Counted from the stretch's first letter, positions 25,674 to 34,441 are shown. The stretch: DNA of 64,000 nucleotides from Methanocella arvoryzae MRE50 (GCF_000063445.1 NC_009464.1:1550001-1614000); one strand, 5' to 3'. A program made the numbers and translations. The notes: generated by a model not told the origin, from the sequence alone.

Positions 25674-26739
25674 GGTGACCACCTATCCTCTGTAACATTG
25701 AGTCGAAGAACCAGTTCGTGTCCTGCGGCCCCGGGTTGGCTTCGGGGTGGTACTGGACGCTCCAGACCTTCAGCGCGTCGTTCTTCATACCTTCGACTGT
25801 GCCGTCGTTGGCGTTGACGTGGGTGATTTTGATGTCCCTGCCATCGATGCTCGCGGGGTCCACCGCGTAGCCGTGGTTCTGGCTGGTGATGTAGACCTTG
25901 CCGGTCTCGAGGTCGATGACCGGCTGGTTGGCGCCCCTGTGACCGAATTTTAACTTGTAGGTGCTGGCGCCGAGGGCCAGGGAGGCGATCTGGTGGCCGA
26001 GGCAGATGCCGAAAATCGGGAGCTGGCCGGCCAGCTTTTTTGCGACCGCTATGCCGTTGGTCGCGTTCTCCGGGTCGCCCGGCCCGTTGGAGAGCAGTAT
26101 GGCATCGGGCTGGTAGCCCATGACCTGTTCGGCGGACGTGGTGGCAGGTACTACGATGGTGTGGGCGCCCCTGTGGGCCAGGTTGTCGACGATGGACCGC
26201 TTCACGCCGAAGTCCATGACCACCACCCTCGGGCCGTTGCCCGGTATCTCGTAAGGCTGCCTGCAGGTGACCTGGTTGACGATGTCCTTCGGGAACTGCC
26301 ACTTTCTGGCCAGTTCGCAGGCCTTCTCCCCATCATCGCTACCCACGATCATGGCCGCGCGCATGGTGCCTGCCGTCCTGATCCGGATGGTCAGCATGCG
26401 GGTATCGACCTCGCATATGCCCGAGGCGTTCTCGTCGTCCAGGAACTGGCTCAGGTTACGGGTAGAAAGGTTATGAGAAGGATGATCGCAGCGCTCCCGG
26501 ATCACGAGGCCTTCGGCCTTGATGCCGGAAGACTGAAAACTGGCTTTATTAACGCCGTAATTGCCGATAAGAGGATATGTAAAAAGCAGTATCTGGCCTT
26601 TGTACGAAGGATCTGTAAGCGCTTCTTCGTAGCCCGTGGTTGGTGTAGCGAAGACCAGTTCGCCGCACGTCACGCCCTCTTTTCCGAAACCATCACCGAC
26701 CACATAAGTCCCGTCTTCCAGTCCTAATACTGCCTTCAT
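25666..26739 (-). CDS. carA: Carbamoyl-phosphate synthase small subunit (glutaminase)
   Basis: A 357-residue glutamine amidotransferase subunit that delivers ammonia to CarB. The N-terminal CPSase domain carries GYEEALTDPSYKGQILLFTY. The C-terminal class I amidotransferase has the nucleophile Cys in FGICLGHQIASLALGA, and the His and Glu partners in VQYHPEANPGP. It overlaps carB by eight bases. A TATA box (minus strand) near 26774-26784 gives a short leader. Confidence 0.97.
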   Translation of the reverse strand: MKAVLGLEDGTYVVGDGFGKEGVTCGELVFATPTTGYEEALTDPSYKGQILLFTYPLIGNYGVNKASFQSSGIKAEGLVIRERCDHPSHNLSTRNLSQFLDDENASGICEVDTRMLTIRIRTAGTMRAAMIVGSDDGEKACELARKWQFPKDIVNQVTCRQPYEIPGNGPRVVVMDFGVKRSIVDNLAHRGAHTIVVPATTSAEQVMGYQPDAILLSNGPGDPENATNGIAVAKKLAGQLPIFGICLGHQIASLALGASTYKLKFGHRGANQPVIDLETGKVYITSQNHGYAVDPASIDGRDIKITHVNANDGTVEGMKNDALKVWSVQYHPEANPGPQDTNWFFDSMLQRIGGHHA

Positions 26740-26773
26740 TGTAGTGTACCTGTGGTAGATACTAGCATTTTGG

Positions 26774-26784
26774 TTATATATTTT
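26774..26784 (-). promoter_or_regulatory. TATA box of the carAB operon
   Basis: AAAATATATAA on the minus strand lies about 40 bases before the carA ATG. A small inverted repeat (ATTCGC-ttc-GCGAAT, about 26787-26801) lies directly upstream and may bind a regulator. The rest of the gap to 27103 shows no gene I can support. Confidence 0.5.
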
Positions 26785-27103
26785 GCGATTCGCTTCGCGA
26801 ATATAAGAGCCGATTTTGAAATACGGCCGCCGACAGTCGAAATTTTAGGAAATGGCTTGCATAAAGTCGATTTAAGCTGATGCTGGACAGTTATACAGGG
26901 CCAGATAGATACATGGAACTGAAATACTGGACCGGACGCGTTTTAGAGCGTAAGTTTTCTTCCGCATACTGAAAAATAGGCTAAATTGCGTACTATTGAC
27001 GATAAGCGCGATAGTGTTGACTCAGATAGGAAATAGGGCCGAAGACTTGCGGTCGTTTGAAAAGACCCGAGCTTGATCAAGGAGTCGAGGATGAGACATG
27101 CGA

Positions 27104-27568
27104 TTATGTATCGCTCCGGGTAGCCGGCCTTTTTCGGAACATGTCGAATATTTTTGGCGCAAGACAAAGCAAAATCACCACATATCCAGGCAGGATGACA
27201 GTTTTACTATCTACAGGAACGTTAAGTATTCCCAGGAAGATTAATCCGATAAACCATATGATAATGCCCGATACGACTGGTATGAGATAACTGATGTCAC
27301 GTTTCAGCATCGCTGCCCGTTCAGTTCCTCTCAGATACAACATCATGAACGCAGTGTGACAAAGGATGGAGATCACCGCGATCATTCCAAAAGCAACCCA
27401 TAGCATCACTGCCCACAGGTTGATCGTATTAATGATAACAGGAGTTTTATCAGCATCACCATAAACGCTGATAGTCGCAATCAGGATGCTTATCAGCCAG
27501 AGATAGCATATGATTAATGCTACCAGCTGGCTTGCAATTTCTACCAATACCACTTTTATGTTAGCCAT
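27104..27568 (-). CDS. Four-helix membrane protein of unknown function
   Basis: A 154-residue protein with four clear hydrophobic helices: about residues 8-33, 50-75, 93-115 and 123-140, the last followed by a basic tail FRKRPATRSD. I recognise no family. It lies on the same strand as the small genes at 29433-30235, and before the IS element inserted it would have been their downstream neighbour. Base composition is lower in G+C than the core genes, as for that group. It may be part of the same accessory unit. Confidence 0.6.
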   Translation of the reverse strand: MANIKVVLVEIASQLVALIICYLWLISILIATISVYGDADKTPVIINTINLWAVMLWVAFGMIAVISILCHTAFMMLYLRGTERAAMLKRDISYLIPVVSGIIIWFIGLIFLGILNVPVDSKTVILPGYVVILLCLAPKIFDMFRKRPATRSDT

Positions 27569-27813
27569 TATTTACCACATCATTATCACAGTTGATCTGT
27601 CGAATAAAAATGTAAACCATGATACAATTAGTACCATGGTTTATTTTACTTATTATCTAATATGGATCACTAATACCGGCATTATTCCATTCAGTATATC
27701 CACAAATCCTGAAATAATCGGGGAAGAAGGAATATGTGAAGTACACCCATTGGAAAGCCCAGTGTTTTGCATAGAAGAACCAAATACAGTTCTGTTCATC
27801 GGTACATCCTGAG

Positions 27814-29479
27814 TTCCCGGTTTTTGGTAATATCCTGATTTTTTAATGTAGTTAGTGTATGCCGATCTATCTATCCGTAACCTTTATCATGTTATGTTAT
27901 CAATTGGTAACATGTGGAGAGTTTTGTGCAGGTGCGGAAACGGGGAGGGCAGGAGTACCTCTATGAAGTAACCCCGTATTATGATAAAGAGAAGAAACAG
28001 ATACGGCAGACGGTGAAATACCTGGGCAAGAATGTTGACGGTAAACCGGTGAAGGTCAGAGAGACAGCCAAAAAGCCTCGGAGGGCTCTAGGTTACGGGG
28101 AATTCCAACCACTCCTAAAGATCGTTGAGGAGCTGGGATTAAAAGAGATCCTGCAGGATGAACTCCCTGATAGGGATGTTAAAACCGCTCTGTTGTTAGC
28201 TTTTAACCGTGTCCTCAGGCCGGTCAGCATGAGGAACGTGGAATCATGGTACGAGGCATCTTATCTCTCGGAGCAATCCGAGTTCCGGGATCTCCAGACT
28301 ACGAGTCAACGGTTGAGCGAATTCCTGGAACGTATCGGTGAAAGCGACGCCTCTACAGGATTGTTCAAAGGTATGATCCAACGGTTTTCCACCGGTGCTT
28401 TGATCTACGATCTTACCAGTCTCAGCAGTTACTCTAAACTGATCAACATGTTGGAGTATGGGTATAACCGGGATGGATTGAGCACTGCACAGGTCAATCT
28501 CAGCATTGTTACAGATAAGGACTCGGGCATCCCCCTCATGTACGATGTTTACCCGGGTAGCATCGTCGATGTATCCACCCTGTTCAATACCGTCCGAAGG
28601 ATCAAGGATCTGGGAATCGCCAGGTATACCATGATTATTGACAGGGGTTTCTTTAGTAAAGATAATCTCCAACTGCTCTTTGATGAAAATGTAGTATTTG
28701 TCATTCCTGCCAGCACCACTCTGAAATCGGTTAAAGAAATGATCACCAGTTTGCATGATGATATCAAGGACCCGGACAACCTTCGGAAGTACCATGACAC
28801 GGTCATCTTCGTCAAACCGGTATCCATTGACGTTGACGGCCTCGTGGTGAAGGGCTATTATTATTACGACAGGAACCGGGAGAATCTGGATACCAACCTG
28901 TTTTACAAACGATTGTATAATGTCGTGGACGAACTGAAAAACAGGCATATCAAAAATCCATATGATACTGAACGGATCGTGCGCAGTATCGCGGGCAAAC
29001 TGTACAATTACATCGAAGTTCAACGAAACATCGATTCCAGCCTCACCGTCACGATCAAGAAGAACGCGGTGAGTCAGCGGATCAACCGGATGGGCAGGTA
29101 CATCCTCTGCTATCACGGGGAGATGACCTGGGAAGAATGCCTCCGCACATACAAGGAACGGGATCAGGTCGAGAAACGATTCCACCACTTGAAGAACGAT
29201 CTTGATGCTGTGCCTTTGAATGTGAGAAAAGAATCTACGATGAAAGGATTCCTATTCATCTGCTTCCTCGCCTTGATATTGAGAATGCGCCTTCAGAAAC
29301 ACCTCGAAGAAACCCGACTCGATAAAAAGTATTGCGTCGAGGACCTGATCCTGGAACTCGAAAAAATACACATGATCAAACTCGAGGACGGAGACTGGCT
29401 ACTGTCAGAACTGACCAAGAAACAGAAAGACATCATCGAACGCATGAGCCTTGAATCATGTTACCAAAAAACCGGGAAG
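27814..29479 (+). mobile_element. IS1634-like insertion sequence with terminal inverted repeats and a 4-bp target duplication
   Basis: The left end TTCCCGGTTTTTGGTAA (27814-27830) matches the inverse of the right end, TTACCAAAAAACCGGGAA (29461-29478), with a single extra A. TGAG flanks both ends (27810-27813 and 29480-29483) as a direct repeat, with the element then ending at G 29479. A shorter definition would end at 29478 with a 4-of-5 match. The element holds one transposase gene and interrupts the 3' end of a minus-strand lipoprotein gene. Confidence 0.85.
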
Positions 29480-29482
29480 TGA
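27914..29482 (+). CDS. IS1634-family transposase (IS4-like DDE)
   Basis: A 522-residue transposase that appears full length and intact. The N-terminal part (YLYEVTPYYDKEKKQIRQTV, then KYLGKNVDGKPV) is typical of the IS1634 group. DDE residues are likely Asp in LIYDLTSLSS, Asp in MIIDRGFFS and Glu in KERDQVEKRFHHLK, with the usual beta-rich insert before the Glu. The reading frame runs through the right terminal repeat, and its TGA stop (29480-29482) lies in the flanking target copy, not in the element. A new insertion elsewhere would need another stop supplied by its target. Confidence 0.93.
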   Translation: MESFVQVRKRGGQEYLYEVTPYYDKEKKQIRQTVKYLGKNVDGKPVKVRETAKKPRRALGYGEFQPLLKIVEELGLKEILQDELPDRDVKTALLLAFNRVLRPVSMRNVESWYEASYLSEQSEFRDLQTTSQRLSEFLERIGESDASTGLFKGMIQRFSTGALIYDLTSLSSYSKLINMLEYGYNRDGLSTAQVNLSIVTDKDSGIPLMYDVYPGSIVDVSTLFNTVRRIKDLGIARYTMIIDRGFFSKDNLQLLFDENVVFVIPASTTLKSVKEMITSLHDDIKDPDNLRKYHDTVIFVKPVSIDVDGLVVKGYYYYDRNRENLDTNLFYKRLYNVVDELKNRHIKNPYDTERIVRSIAGKLYNYIEVQRNIDSSLTVTIKKNAVSQRINRMGRYILCYHGEMTWEECLRTYKERDQVEKRFHHLKNDLDAVPLNVRKESTMKGFLFICFLALILRMRLQKHLEETRLDKKYCVEDLILELEKIHMIKLEDGDWLLSELTKKQKDIIERMSLESCYQKTGK

Positions 29483-29729
29483 GGTTATTATCAATAGGTG
29501 TAACGGTGGTTTTTGTTATATATGAATTGTTTTCATTATTTGTCACAGAAAAAGTTATTTGTGTTTGCATTATGTTATTTTTGGTCAGATCAACGTATTC
29601 TGAATGGTAGATATATTCACCGTCATTTAAGTTATATTCTTGACCATCCATGGCGATTTGTGCTGCAATGCACCCACATATAAGGATAGTTAATAATATC
29701 CCGATCAGTATCGTAATTTTATAGTTCAC
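29433..29729 (-). CDS. Small lipoprotein, 3' end replaced by the IS element
   Basis: A signal peptide with lipobox LICGC near residue 20 starts this protein. The mature part is rich in Asn, Thr and Tyr and has several N-glycosylation sequons; no family is recognised. The frame enters the IS right end after residue 83, so the last 15 residues (TSRFFGNMIQGSCVR) are IS-coded. Joining the flanks without the element would end the protein after only four further residues. The mature domain is therefore nearly complete and may still work. It overlaps the upstream membrane-protein gene by four bases. Confidence 0.6.
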   Translation of the reverse strand: MNYKITILIGILLTILICGCIAAQIAMDGQEYNLNDGEYIYHSEYVDLTKNNIMQTQITFSVTNNENNSYITKTTVTPIDNNLTSRFFGNMIQGSCVR

Positions 29730-30061
29730 TTATGATTCCCCCTATAGATCCTTATAATCATTAATACGATTACGATTAATATGCTAAATATTAATATTGA
29801 TAATAGTGAGTCTTCAACGTTAGTTGACCTAGATATGCCAATATAAAATGAAATTAATATGCACATTAATCCTAAAAATAATAAGGATTTATTAATAAGT
29901 TTATTTTTGATTTGCATGGGATTTTTAATGTGTATTAAAATTATTATATATCCAATTGATGCAAATAATATATATAAATTATAAAATATAATACTATACA
30001 TAAATAAAATAAGTAATATAACAAATATAAAATAATAAAAAATTTTAAAAGTTTTACTCAT
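29726..30061 (-). CDS. AT-rich four-helix membrane protein
   Basis: A 111-residue protein, almost all hydrophobic, with four predicted helices and a basic loop in the middle (KNPMQIKNKLINKS). The coding DNA is extremely AT-rich, using mostly ATA, AAT and TTA codons. That differs strongly from the G+C-rich core genes and suggests transfer or low selection. It is coupled to the lipoprotein gene by a four-base overlap and follows a 47-codon Cys-rich gene by 30 bases. Small four-helix proteins beside small secreted peptides can be immunity or export factors; this is inference only. Confidence 0.6.
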   Translation of the reverse strand: MSKTFKIFYYFIFVILLILFMYSIIFYNLYILFASIGYIIILIHIKNPMQIKNKLINKSLLFLGLMCILISFYIGISRSTNVEDSLLSILIFSILIVIVLMIIRIYRGNHK

Positions 30062-30091
30062 ATTATTCCTCGATTTATATTCATTGAGTAT

Positions 30092-30235
30092 TTACCCACA
30101 ATCATGGCTATCGTACTGATCACATCCCCACTGATTGCCAGTACTGCATAGGTAATCTGAACATGTACATCCAGCTATCCAACCAGATGCTCCAAATCCG
30201 AATACAAGCGCTACGCAAAGGCGCTGTAGCCTCAT
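30092..30235 (-). CDS. 47-residue Cys-rich lipopeptide-like protein
   Basis: On the minus strand ATG 30235 opens a frame that ends at TAA 30092-30094. Residues 1-22 resemble an export signal: MRLQRL, a hydrophobic stretch, then the lipobox WIAGC, making Cys23 the likely lipidated residue. The mature part is only 25 residues, with five Cys in CTCSDYLCSTGNQWGCDQ and HDCG. Such a short Cys-rich mature chain suggests a peptide held by disulfides, an Fe-S site or a metal site. A TATA box and a doubled AAGTACTT site lie upstream. It is first in a minus-strand set with the 111-residue membrane protein and the lipoprotein. Confidence 0.5.
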   Translation of the reverse strand: MRLQRLCVALVFGFGASGWIAGCTCSDYLCSTGNQWGCDQYDSHDCG

Positions 30236-30262
30236 GAATATCAGATCAGATGCTTGCAAGAA

Positions 30263-30291
30263 AAGTACTTAGATTTCAAGTACTTATATTT
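30263..30291 (-). promoter_or_regulatory. Promoter of the AT-rich operon with two AAGTACTT boxes
   Basis: The palindromic octamer AAGTACTT occurs at 30263-30270 and 30278-30285, 15 bp apart. The second overlaps a minus-strand TATA box (AAATATAAGTA). This fits an operator that would block transcription of the 47-residue gene. The FilR1-like regulator encoded just upstream is a candidate ligand. The remaining gap to 30454 shows no other gene. Confidence 0.45.
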
Positions 30292-30454
30292 ATCACATCA
30301 TAATTTTTGCGAAAAAAATACTCGCTTATTAATGCATTATAAACAATTATGATACGAGTATAATATCATGTAACATTAGAGCCGCCATGATAATACGTTA
30401 TTATTCAAGTGCATGAAGCCGTTGAAGATAATTCAAATAAAAAGAGCTTATTCA

Positions 30455-31234
30455 TCAGGGATTTCTTATCTCCCGCGACTTTTGTCGGTAATGCTCGAAA
30501 AGCTCCTCTCCCCACCTTATCGCCGGCGGCCCGAAGCTCATCAGGCTGGTCGAGACATCGAAAGCTCCGTTTTTACACAGGGACAGGGTCGTGAAGGTGT
30601 CCGTGACGGCAAACGCCAGCCGTGCGTCATCCGTCACATACAGCCGAGCATTATCATGCTCTAAATATGCTTCGAGTGCATCGGCATACTCCTTCTCCAG
30701 TACCTCGAAAATGTTCTCGGTAACAATAACTGAAACGGGTACTTTTCTGCCTGCCATCGATAAAACGAGCTCTGGATAACGCGAGTCAAAAACCGAAGAG
30801 ATGACTGAGATCTTTTCCGACTTTGACAGCTTATCAACTACCTCGCTGAAGGTTGCCGTTATGTTCTCCAAACTATTCTCAATCAGCGTGCAGTCACCCA
30901 GATCCTCGATCCTGTGTAGCAAGCTCTCAGGTACCGGGGATAAGTCGTGCTCGTTTAAAAACTGCTCGTTTTTCCCGATAAGCCTCGCAAGAGCATCTAG
31001 CCTACGCAGATTTTTCGCCAGGATCGATCCGGTAGAGGTTAAGCGGAACTTACCATCATTCTTGATAACCAGATTATTACTTTTAAGCTTGTTAAGCTGC
31101 GGAATCAGGTTCGAAGGCCTCACGTTTAAATATTCTTCCAGCTCTGTCAACGCTGATGGCCTTTCCAGCAACTGAAGCACAAGATTTTTTCTCACTTCAG
31201 AGTTAAGGACTAATTTTTGCAAGCATTCGGACAT
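30455..31234 (-). CDS. FilR1-type winged-helix transcriptional regulator
   Basis: A 259-residue protein. Residues 8-75 form a winged helix (VRKNLVLQLLERPSALTELE, then NLIPQLNKLKSNNLVIK). The rest resembles the FilR1 middle domain (former DUF1724), common in methanogens, for example SKSEKISVISSVFDSRYPEL and VSVIVTENIFEVLEKEY. In Methanothrix, FilR1 takes part in filament and methanogenesis control; the ligand and targets here are unknown. It lies on the same strand and just upstream of the AT-rich peptide operon, but its own composition is closer to the core genome. Confidence 0.8.
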   Translation of the reverse strand: MSECLQKLVLNSEVRKNLVLQLLERPSALTELEEYLNVRPSNLIPQLNKLKSNNLVIKNDGKFRLTSTGSILAKNLRRLDALARLIGKNEQFLNEHDLSPVPESLLHRIEDLGDCTLIENSLENITATFSEVVDKLSKSEKISVISSVFDSRYPELVLSMAGRKVPVSVIVTENIFEVLEKEYADALEAYLEHDNARLYVTDDARLAFAVTDTFTTLSLCKNGAFDVSTSLMSFGPPAIRWGEELFEHYRQKSREIRNP

Positions 31235-31618
31235 AATTATCTACCAGCCTCACCTTTTTCCACAGAAAGAATTTACTTCAATGGCCTACCGGGTTATTTA
31301 CAATTATTTGTATAACAAGCAGTTGTTTATAAATTATGGTCAATCTGGTAAAATTTATAAAAAGCGATTCCGCATATGCCGATCTCTCCTGTAAACAGCT
31401 TAAGGATACGGTGAAGAAGGGCCGTAAAAACTGGCGATTTCCCGCCATGTTCCGTTTTAGTCCCCGGAATCGTAGATCAAGTTTTAAATGCCCGCGCAGT
31501 AAAACTTATTAGTGAAAATAACTGCCATAATAGCCAGTCGCTTAGGCTACAAACGATTAATATATTCGACCTTCATAGATAGACATATCAGTGAAACGAA
31601 CCCACGGAGAATAATCCT

Positions 31619-32542
31619 ATGACGTTTGCTACTTTAAAGGAAGTGCTGGACACGGCCAAGGCCGGCAAGTACGGTGTTGGCGCTTTTAATATTAACAACA
31701 TGGAGATCGCCAAGGCGATCGGTAACGCGGCCAAAGAAGAGAAGTCGCCGGTAATTCTGGCAGTATCTCCGAGTGCCATCAAATACGCGGGCATCGAGTA
31801 CATCTACGAGATCGCCAGGGTCACCGCCGTGAAGTCCAAAGTGCCCACAGTGCTCCATTTAGACCACGGCACCGAGTTCAAGGACTGCGTCCAGTGCATC
31901 AGGCACGGCTGGTCCTCCGTCATGTACGACGGCTCAAAGCTGCCCTTCCAGGAAAATATTGCGATGACGAAGAAGATCGTCGAGTTCGCCCACGCAGCCG
32001 GCGTCTCCGTCGAGGCCGAGCTGGGCAAGCTGGCCGGAGTCGAGGGCCACGTCTCGGTATCGGAGAAGGATGCCATTTTTACCAACCCTGAAGAGGCCAA
32101 GATCTTCGTCGAGCAGACCGGCGTGGACGCTCTCGCAGTAGCCATCGGCACGTCCCACGGAGCATTCAAGTTTAAGGGCGAAGCCAACCTCGACTTCGAG
32201 CGGCTGCAGAAGATCGAGAAGCTGGTCGGCATCCCCATAGTGCTCCACGGCGCATCGGGCGTCCCCAAGGAAGTGCTGGAGAAGGCAGCGAAGTATGGGG
32301 CCAAGCTTCCGGGAGCCGCAGGCGTCCCGAACGACGCCATCCAGAAGGCCATCAGCCTCGGCGTGGCCAAGATCAACATCGACACCGACATCAGGCTCAC
32401 CATGACCGCGGCCATCAGGCAGGTGCTCACTGAGCACCCGGAGGAGTTCGACCCCAGGAAGATCTTCGGCCCCGCGGAAGAGGCGATGAAAGAAGTGGCG
32501 AAGGGCAAGATGAGGCTCTTCGGCAGCTCCGGAAAAGCCTGA
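31619..32542 (+). CDS. fba: Class II fructose-1,6-bisphosphate aldolase
   Basis: A 307-residue zinc-dependent aldolase that interconverts fructose 1,6-bisphosphate with two triose phosphates. Metal-binding and catalytic motifs are in place: VLHLDHGTEFKDCVQCI (residues 80-96), EAELGKLAGVEGH and LHGASGVPKEV, then KINIDTDIRL binding the phosphate. Most archaea use class I or bifunctional FBP enzymes instead, so a bacterial class II type suggests ancient transfer. It is followed after 16 bases by a PPi-type phosphofructokinase gene, which would supply its substrate; the two form an operon. Confidence 0.93.
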   Translation: MTFATLKEVLDTAKAGKYGVGAFNINNMEIAKAIGNAAKEEKSPVILAVSPSAIKYAGIEYIYEIARVTAVKSKVPTVLHLDHGTEFKDCVQCIRHGWSSVMYDGSKLPFQENIAMTKKIVEFAHAAGVSVEAELGKLAGVEGHVSVSEKDAIFTNPEEAKIFVEQTGVDALAVAIGTSHGAFKFKGEANLDFERLQKIEKLVGIPIVLHGASGVPKEVLEKAAKYGAKLPGAAGVPNDAIQKAISLGVAKINIDTDIRLTMTAAIRQVLTEHPEEFDPRKIFGPAEEAMKEVAKGKMRLFGSSGKA

Positions 32543-32558
32543 TCACAGGGTGATTTTC

Positions 32559-33596
32559 ATGGCAGACATCAAAAAGATAGGCATTTTAACCGGCGGCGGC
32601 GACTGCCCGGGCCTCAACGCAGTAATAAGAGCTGTGGTGTTCAAGGCCATCGACAACGGCTGGGAAGTAGCAGGCGTCAAGTACGGCTGGAAGGGCATGC
32701 TCAACGCCGATACCGTTCCTCTCACTAAGAAGGACGTCGAGGGTATCCTGCCGCTGGGCGGCACCATCCTTAAAACCAGCAGGACTAACCCGTTCAAGGT
32801 CGAGGGTGGAGCGGAGAAAGTCATCGAGAACGCGAAGAAGATGGGCATCGACTGCCTCGTCGCCGTGGGTGGAGAGGATACCCTCGGCGTGGCCAATAAA
32901 TTAACAAAGATGGGTTTCGCCTGCGTGGGCGTGCCCAAGACCATCGACAACGACCTCGGCGCTACCGACTACACGTTCGGCTACCAGACTGCGGTGCAGA
33001 TCGCGTCCGACGCGATGGACAGACTGCACACTACAGCGAAGAGCCACGATCGAGTGATTGTGTGCGAGGTCATGGGCAGACATGCGGGCTGGATGACCAC
33101 GGACGCCGGCATGTCGGCCAGCGCTCACTGGATCTTCATCCCCGAAGTCAAGGGCAGCGTCGACGAGTGCTGCAAGATGCTCAAAGCCCGGTACGAGAGA
33201 GGCGACCGGTACGGCATCATCGCCGTCTCCGAGGGCGCGCTGTTCTCCGACTTCGACGTGGAGGCGGCATCCAGGGAAACGGACGCCTTCGGCCACGTCA
33301 AGCTGGGCGGAGTCGCCAAGGCCCTGGCAAAGGAGATCGAGAAGCGCACCGGTTTAGAGACCAGAGAAGTCGTGCTCGGCCACACGCAGAGAGGCGGCTC
33401 CCCGCTTGCCTACGACCGGGTGCTGGGAACGAGGCTAGGCTACAAGGCCGTGGAGATGATCGAGAAGGGCCAGTTTGCCATGATGGCCTCTCTACGAGGC
33501 GAAAAGGTCGAGGCCGTGCCTATAGAGGAAGCGGTCAAGGAACTGAAGACCGTGCCGGAAGGCTACTACAAGGTCTCGAAGACGTTCTTTAATTAA
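32559..33596 (+). CDS. pfp: 6-Phosphofructokinase, PPi-dependent type predicted
   Basis: A 345-residue bacterial-type phosphofructokinase (PfkA fold). The nucleotide-site loop reads LVAVGGEDTLGVANKL, and the next active-site loop PKTIDNDL. In ATP enzymes the residues after GG(D/E) and before TIDND are both usually Gly; here they are Asp and Lys, the pair that marks pyrophosphate-dependent enzymes such as that of Amycolatopsis. MGRHAGWMT and the fructose-6-phosphate site GHTQRGGSPLAYDR are intact. I start at ATG 32559, which has GGGTG upstream. With the aldolase it forms a reversible PPi-linked step useful in both glycolysis and gluconeogenesis. Confidence 0.9.
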   Translation: MADIKKIGILTGGGDCPGLNAVIRAVVFKAIDNGWEVAGVKYGWKGMLNADTVPLTKKDVEGILPLGGTILKTSRTNPFKVEGGAEKVIENAKKMGIDCLVAVGGEDTLGVANKLTKMGFACVGVPKTIDNDLGATDYTFGYQTAVQIASDAMDRLHTTAKSHDRVIVCEVMGRHAGWMTTDAGMSASAHWIFIPEVKGSVDECCKMLKARYERGDRYGIIAVSEGALFSDFDVEAASRETDAFGHVKLGGVAKALAKEIEKRTGLETREVVLGHTQRGGSPLAYDRVLGTRLGYKAVEMIEKGQFAMMASLRGEKVEAVPIEEAVKELKTVPEGYYKVSKTFFN

Positions 33597-33613
33597 AGAG
33601 GGCGGAGGCTGGT

Positions 33614-33648
33614 GGAGGCTTTATCATTGAGGCCTCCCATTCTTTTTC
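33614..33648 (+). terminator. Terminator of the fba-pfp operon
   Basis: GGAGGC and GCCTCC form a short stem that is followed by a T-rich stretch (TTCTTTTT). Confidence 0.4.
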
Positions 33649-33657
33649 CAGGGTAGC

Positions 33658-34326
33658 ATGAGTGACAGGTTCTTCATTTCTACGTGTGCAATAACTCTGG
33701 TATTCCTGGCGTGTCTGGCAGTGGTTATAGCCGGCGGAACCGGCCAGGATGGCGGATGGCAAACTTCGTCAGGGGACTACAGGCCAGCCTATACCCTGGA
33801 CGCTCACCGATCGCATGCCGCAGACGCTTATTATCTGGAATGCGGCGCTATCCGGGAACGATTGACACTCGATGACTTAGCGACCCGGGTCCGGGAGCAG
33901 GGCGGCTTTACGTACAACCCCCTCTACGGCGCGACGCCGAAAAGCGGCTACGCTGTCTCGCTGCAGGGGTACAGCAGGGTCTTCGACAACAATGAGGCCG
34001 TGAGTGTGGAGCTGCGACAATACATGCTGGAGACCTGGCAGGAGATGGCTGACCCGGCACGGTACGCGGGCGGCTGGGCCGACGGCGGCAGGCTTTACCT
34101 CGACGTCAGCATCGTCCTGCAGGACGAGAGGGAAGCCCGGAAGACAGGCCGAGCCAATAACCAGACAGCCATCTACAGCCTGGGGACCAGCGAGTCAATA
34201 TACCTGCAGGGCCCGGATGGCAGCTGGCTCATCGACGCCGAGGGAAACTGGCTGCCGGGGACCGGTTATTCGGGCAGCCAGAGCACCCTGGAAGAGCCCT
34301 CGCAGGCTGGACAGGGTGCGGCCTGA
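33658..34326 (+). CDS. Exported or membrane-anchored protein of unknown function
   Basis: A 222-residue protein with an N-terminal hydrophobic segment (residues 8-27, ITLVFLACLAVVIAG) that is a signal peptide or anchor. The remainder is hydrophilic and has no recognised fold. Its C-terminal 40 residues are Gly/Ser/Gln-rich. The single exported Cys (ECGAIRERL) has no partner. It follows the fba-pfp terminator and precedes a beta-propeller surface gene by about 115 bases. Confidence 0.6.
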   Translation: MSDRFFISTCAITLVFLACLAVVIAGGTGQDGGWQTSSGDYRPAYTLDAHRSHAADAYYLECGAIRERLTLDDLATRVREQGGFTYNPLYGATPKSGYAVSLQGYSRVFDNNEAVSVELRQYMLETWQEMADPARYAGGWADGGRLYLDVSIVLQDEREARKTGRANNQTAIYSLGTSESIYLQGPDGSWLIDAEGNWLPGTGYSGSQSTLEEPSQAGQGAA

Positions 34327-34441
34327 GCGGCGAATTCAAAAACTGCCCGGGTGACGAATCGGGGAGGCCGATACCTGCCGGATATACGGTGCAGATCTGT
34401 CAAGTATAATCTATTTATAGGATAGGGCTCGAGTCTGTTTA

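Noticed and set aside
26943-27167. 74-codon minus-strand frame upstream of carA
   Set aside because: It overlaps the end of the four-helix gene out of frame, with no ribosome site or recognisable features.
27510-27812. 100-codon plus-strand frame before the IS element
   Set aside because: It overlaps a better membrane-protein gene on the other strand, and its end at the IS boundary is a coincidence of the TGAG site.
28244-29188. 314-codon frame antisense to the transposase
   Set aside because: The transposase frame has a full DDE motif set; the antisense product has no known features.
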